A stretch of 16,461 bases of DNA from CBDUQN01 sp965369375 (lineage in GTDB: Bacteria > Krumholzibacteriota > Krumholzibacteriia > Krumholzibacteriales > Krumholzibacteriaceae). The notes beneath the pieces were generated by a model. That model did no database searches. It had not been told where the DNA came from and saw only the letters and a list, made by a program, of their open reading frames with translations. Both the position numbers and the translations under genes were made by a program. Below, one piece after another: positions 13,180-16,461 of the stretch (position 1 is its first letter; each line of letters opens with the position of its first letter). The DNA lies in contig CBDUQN010000069.1 in NCBI GenBank assembly GCA_965369375.1, positions 1-16,461 of the forward strand, in the 5' to 3' direction.

Positions 13180-15372
13180 TTATTCGAGTAACTTCATGAG
13201 GTCCCCGACCTCGGTTACCGGGAAATTGCAGCTGTAATTTTCACATACGTACACCGTCGTCCTGCCGTCGATCATAATCATATTCTCGACAAAGGGAACG
13301 ATACGCTCGAGCGCCGCCGCCTCTTCTCCGATGGCCTTGAGGATCACAACCCCGTTCGGCATGAACCTGCCCCGGACGGCTTCGAGCATTTGTTTTGTCT
13401 CATCAGATTCCGGATCGCCGACGATGATCACCTCCCGGCCCGGTCCGAGGGCGAAATCGAATGCCGCGAGAAATTGCGAGAATCCGGAAGGATGCCGTTC
13501 GACAACTCCGGCAAACGTTCGAAACAGCACATCCGCCTTCTCCTCGAGATCGCGACGCATTGCGATTTTCCCGAGTCTCAGCAAATTATACGCAGCGATG
13601 GAATTTCCCGATGGTACGGCGCCGTCATAGATTTCTTTGATCCGCGAGAGAACCGCTTCCTCGTCGCGCCCGGTGAAATAAAACCCTCCATTTTTTTCGT
13701 CCCAGAAGAGCTCCAGCATGGCATCGGTGAGAGAGAGCGCTTCCTCGAGGAATCTCGCATCAAAGGTGGCTTCGTATAGCTCTATCAGGCCCCATACGAG
13801 AAAGGCGTAATCATCGATATAGCCGGGTATCGCCGCTTCGCCCCCGCGGTAGCGGTGCAGGAGCCTGCCGTCGCCTGGGCGCATCGTCTGAAGTATGAAG
13901 TCGGCGGCCCTGCGCGCCGCATTGGCCGGCTCGGATTGCCCGAGCGCTGCGGCGCCCCGCGCTAATCCGGCGATCATAAGGCCGTTCCAGTCAGTAAGTA
14001 TCTTGTCATCCAGAAAGGGATGGACCCGCTTTTCTCTCACGTCAAACAATGTTTCGCGCGCCTCGCGCAAAACCGCTTCGAGCTCTTCGGCATCCATCTT
14101 TTCGGTGGCAGCGAATTCCTCGAGGGTGACCTCTGTATGCAGGACACTTCCCCCCTCGAAATGTTCATTCCCGGTTATGCCGTAGTATCTGCAGAAAAGA
14201 TCGCCTGTTTCCACCCCCAGGATCCCGAGGATCTCTCTCTTGCTCCAGGCGTAGAACTTGCCTTCATCGCCTTCGCTGTCGGCATCTTCGGCCGAAAAGA
14301 ATCCACCTTCGGGAGATGTCAATTTTCTCGATACGTACGCGAATACCTCATCGAAAACCCGGGCGTGACGCTCGTTTCCCGTCGCCTGATACGCCTCTGC
14401 ATACGCAATCGCGAGCATCGCCTGGTCGTAGAGCATTTTCTCGAAGTGCGGCACGAGCCATTTAGCATCGGTCGAGTAACGATGAAAGCCGAATCCGAGG
14501 TGATCGAATATACCCCCACGGCGCATCGAATCGAGCGTCTCTTCGGTCATGCGTAAAGCATCTTTATGCCCTCCCCGGTACCACAGGCGAATGAGCAGTG
14601 AGAGCTGGTGCGGAGTGGGAAATTTCGGGGCCGTTCCGAATCCGCCGTGCGATCGGTCATAGCCCTCCCTGAACCACTCGTATGCTTCATCCAGCACATC
14701 GGGTTTCAGAGCGCCCTGCTGCTGTTTAGATTCATATGCCGAGAGGAACTCTGCTGCCTGCTGTCCGATCTTGAGAACTTGTTCGCGGTCATTCTTCCAG
14801 ACATGTTCGATTTTATGCAGGACCTCGACAATGCCGGTCCGCCCGAACCGCGCATTCCGCGGAAAATAGGTGCCGGCGAAAAAGGGTTTCTTGTCCGGCG
14901 TCATAATGATCGTCAGCGGCCACCCTCCAGAGCCCGTCATCGACTGGCAGATTTTCATATATACGTTGTCGATATCCGGACGCTCCTCCCGGTCCACCTT
15001 TATGGATACAAAACTCCTGTTTAGTATGGAAGCAACCTCTTCGCTCTCGAAGCTCTCCTCCTCCATGACATGACACCAATGACAGGAGGAATACCCGATC
15101 GAGAGGAAAATCGGCTTGTCCTGCGTTGCCGCCCGCTTGAACGCCTCTTCCCCCCAGGGATACCAATCAACGGGATTTTCTGCGTGCTGAAGGAGATACG
15201 GGCTTTTCTCGTGAGCCAGCCTGTTCTTTTTCACCGCTCCGTCCGAATCGCCGATTGTGCTTGATTTTGCGTTTGTTTCATTCATGTGTACCACCCCACC
15301 GTGTGCTCCGAAGATAAGGAGAAAGATCGGGAAAACTAGGAAAAATGCTATTGTTGACTGCCTGCGTCTCAT
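13180..15372 (-). CDS. Ssp411/YyaL family thioredoxin-fold protein (DUF255), with N-terminal signal or anchor
   Basis: The family joins an N-terminal thioredoxin-like domain to an (alpha/alpha)6-barrel resembling glycosidases and cellobiose epimerases. Its biochemical role is not settled. Motifs here are NRLAHEKSPYLLQHAENPVDW, the CxxC site GYSSCHWCHVMEEESF and GGWPLTIIMTPD. The long barrel and the C-terminal CENYSCNFPVT, typical of the family end, follow. The length of about 730 residues matches. Most relatives start close to the NRLAHEKSP motif, but here a basic, hydrophobic leader (MRRRQSTIAFFLVFPIFLL) precedes it, suggesting export or anchoring. Start choice is uncertain. The frame opens at TTG 15399. 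The ATG at 15372 gives a clean signal peptide but no SD. An ATG at 15285, with a GGTGG-like site, would make a cytosolic form. Confidence 0.92.
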   Translation of the reverse strand: MRRRQSTIAFFLVFPIFLLIFGAHGGVVHMNETNAKSSTIGDSDGAVKKNRLAHEKSPYLLQHAENPVDWYPWGEEAFKRAATQDKPIFLSIGYSSCHWCHVMEEESFESEEVASILNRSFVSIKVDREERPDIDNVYMKICQSMTGSGGWPLTIIMTPDKKPFFAGTYFPRNARFGRTGIVEVLHKIEHVWKNDREQVLKIGQQAAEFLSAYESKQQQGALKPDVLDEAYEWFREGYDRSHGGFGTAPKFPTPHQLSLLIRLWYRGGHKDALRMTEETLDSMRRGGIFDHLGFGFHRYSTDAKWLVPHFEKMLYDQAMLAIAYAEAYQATGNERHARVFDEVFAYVSRKLTSPEGGFFSAEDADSEGDEGKFYAWSKREILGILGVETGDLFCRYYGITGNEHFEGGSVLHTEVTLEEFAATEKMDAEELEAVLREARETLFDVREKRVHPFLDDKILTDWNGLMIAGLARGAAALGQSEPANAARRAADFILQTMRPGDGRLLHRYRGGEAAIPGYIDDYAFLVWGLIELYEATFDARFLEEALSLTDAMLELFWDEKNGGFYFTGRDEEAVLSRIKEIYDGAVPSGNSIAAYNLLRLGKIAMRRDLEEKADVLFRTFAGVVERHPSGFSQFLAAFDFALGPGREVIIVGDPESDETKQMLEAVRGRFMPNGVVILKAIGEEAAALERIVPFVENMIMIDGRTTVYVCENYSCNFPVTEVGDLMKLLE

Positions 15373-15399
15373 ATTTTTATATAACGTTTTTTGTAGCAA

Positions 15400-15549
15400 C
15401 GAGCTCTGAACTCAAAAGATAACAGATCGGGACGTTCCACAAAAGAAAGATTTTGATTTGAGAATAGTTTTTATTAAGTTTTGGTGATTGCTCGAGAGCG
15501 TGGCGGGTGAATCAGTCTCGGATCACCGCTGCGTAAATCTGCATTAGAA
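15400..15549 (-). other. Intergenic region between the MBL-fold and DUF255 genes
   Basis: The 150 bases hold an A/T-rich stretch on the DUF255 side, where a promoter would be expected, but no -35/-10 pair with good spacing was found. GCGGTGA (15533-15527) and TCACCCGC form an imperfect inverted repeat with no following T-run, so it is a poor terminator. Confidence 0.3.
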
Positions 15550-16428
15550 TCAGCCTTGCTCACTTATCCTCAAATCAGCCGCCGAAATCGATCTTCCCGC
15601 TCCGATCCTTACGAACCGCTCGCCGTATGCCGCCTTGAACGCATGGATTGCATTATCCCCCGTGCAGTGACTCGGTCCCACAAAGGCCACGCCGAGGTCT
15701 CGCAAGCTCGAAACGATTCGCTCGATCTCATCACTATCCATCCTGCCGAGATGGAATCCCCCGAAAACGAAAAGAACATCTCCCTGGCCGACCTCTTTTG
15801 CCCTCTCGACGATGTCCACGATACCGGGGTGAGCGCAGCCCGTAATTACAATGAGACCGGCATCGGTTCTGATCACCAGAGATTGTTCCTTGATTAGACC
15901 CCCCATTTCACCCGTTGAGAGCACGCCGTCAGAGACCGTCTGCGGAGCATCTATCTCGATCGTCTCGGCTCCCGTTGCCTTCACGCCTTCAACGAACTCA
16001 TCGGGAAACGACGCGGGCAGATAGAGGGTGACATCGCTGTTTTTTTCGAGGAACCGCTCGAGACCGCCCGTGTGATCCCAGTGGACGTGGGAGAGGAATA
16101 CCTTGTCGACGATACGGGGATCGATCTCGGCCGCTTCGATATTTTTCATTAGTGTTGCACCGTCCCCGCCGGTATCGAACAGGATCGTTTCTCTCGTCCC
16201 CTCGATAAGACATGAGAAGCCCCATTTCGTCTCGAATCCTCGCCCATAAGGATAATTATCGTACAGTACCCGCAGCCGGATTCCTTCGAGCGCCACGTGT
16301 GAATCCCCCCCTGCCGTCTTGTCACCTCCCGAATCGTTTTTCATCGTTTCTCCCCCGTTCTCTGCCAGCGCTCCGCTAAAAAGGATGCAGAGCAAACAGA
16401 AACATAGTGCGAAATGTCGCGCACGCAT
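15550..16428 (-). CDS. Exported metallo-beta-lactamase-fold hydrolase
   Basis: This 292-residue protein has an N-terminal signal peptide (basic MRARH, hydrophobic core to about residue 20, possible cleavage after SGALA) and a Ser/Gly/Asp-rich linker (about residues 23-45). A metallo-beta-lactamase fold follows. Metal ligands are visible: HVHWDH (H114, H116, D118, H119), GCAHPG (H200), GGFHLG (H226) and GPSHCTGD (H254). The GPSHCTGD and GCAHPGIVDI stretches match the MBL subgroup related to beta-RFAP synthase of the methanopterin pathway. That name is often used loosely, and an exported copy is unlikely to make a cytosolic cofactor, so the substrate is unknown. GGGAGG lies 5 bases before the ATG at 16428, a strong site. 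It may be preceded by another gene beyond the edge. Confidence 0.9.
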   Translation of the reverse strand: MRARHFALCFCLLCILFSGALAENGGETMKNDSGGDKTAGGDSHVALEGIRLRVLYDNYPYGRGFETKWGFSCLIEGTRETILFDTGGDGATLMKNIEAAEIDPRIVDKVFLSHVHWDHTGGLERFLEKNSDVTLYLPASFPDEFVEGVKATGAETIEIDAPQTVSDGVLSTGEMGGLIKEQSLVIRTDAGLIVITGCAHPGIVDIVERAKEVGQGDVLFVFGGFHLGRMDSDEIERIVSSLRDLGVAFVGPSHCTGDNAIHAFKAAYGERFVRIGAGRSISAADLRISEQG

Positions 16429-16461
16429 TTCTTCCTCCCGACCTCGCGTTTACTCGAAGAC

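Noticed and set aside
16450..16461. End of another gene upstream of the MBL gene (…VFE stop on the minus strand)
   Set aside because: Only three codons are visible before a TAA; too little to support a gene.

Overview
All recognisable genes in this window lie on the minus strand. The window reads as a bacterial chromosome segment of moderately high GC, and nothing in it can be placed confidently in a phylum. Purine-rich Shine-Dalgarno (SD) sites, a consensus sigma70-type promoter, Sec-type signal peptides and bacterial PTS and UspA proteins all point to a bacterium. The V/A-type ATPase and a 2-hydroxyacyl-CoA dehydratase activase homologue suggest an anaerobic or fermentative lifestyle, but that is inference.

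Layout in order of transcription (right to left): (i) 15550-16428, an exported metallo-beta-lactamase-fold hydrolase. (ii) 13180-12421, an Ssp411/DUF255 thioredoxin-fold protein with an N-terminal signal or anchor, followed 18 bases later by a two-helix membrane protein of unknown function. A short intergenic tandem repeat (4 x 16 bp) and a Bcp-type peroxiredoxin come next (12304-11834), ending in a rho-independent terminator. (iii) 11716-2802, a nine-gene V/A-type ATPase operon in the order H-C-I-K-F-E-A-B-D, driven by a very good promoter at 11688-11716. (iv) 2805-1729, a UspA-like protein whose start overlaps the subunit D stop by 4 bp, then a PTS EIIA (PtsN/fructose-type) protein. (v) 1633-144, a seven-cysteine protein of unknown function and a compact BadF/HgdC-type ASKHA ATPase that keeps both cluster cysteines. 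(vi) 141-1, the start of an exported protein that enters a 10-residue tandem repeat and runs off the window.

The core system is a complete V/A-type rotary ATPase. A and B form the catalytic head, D and F the rotor shaft, C couples the shaft to the c-ring, E and H form the peripheral stalks, K is the ion-carrying proteolipid and I is the membrane stator. The K sequence lacks the polar Na+ ligands of well-studied Na+ rotors, which suggests H+ coupling. The UspA and EIIA genes may link the ATPase to energy or carbon status. The activase and cysteine-rich pair lies downstream, without any dehydratase in view, and is the least explained part of the window.
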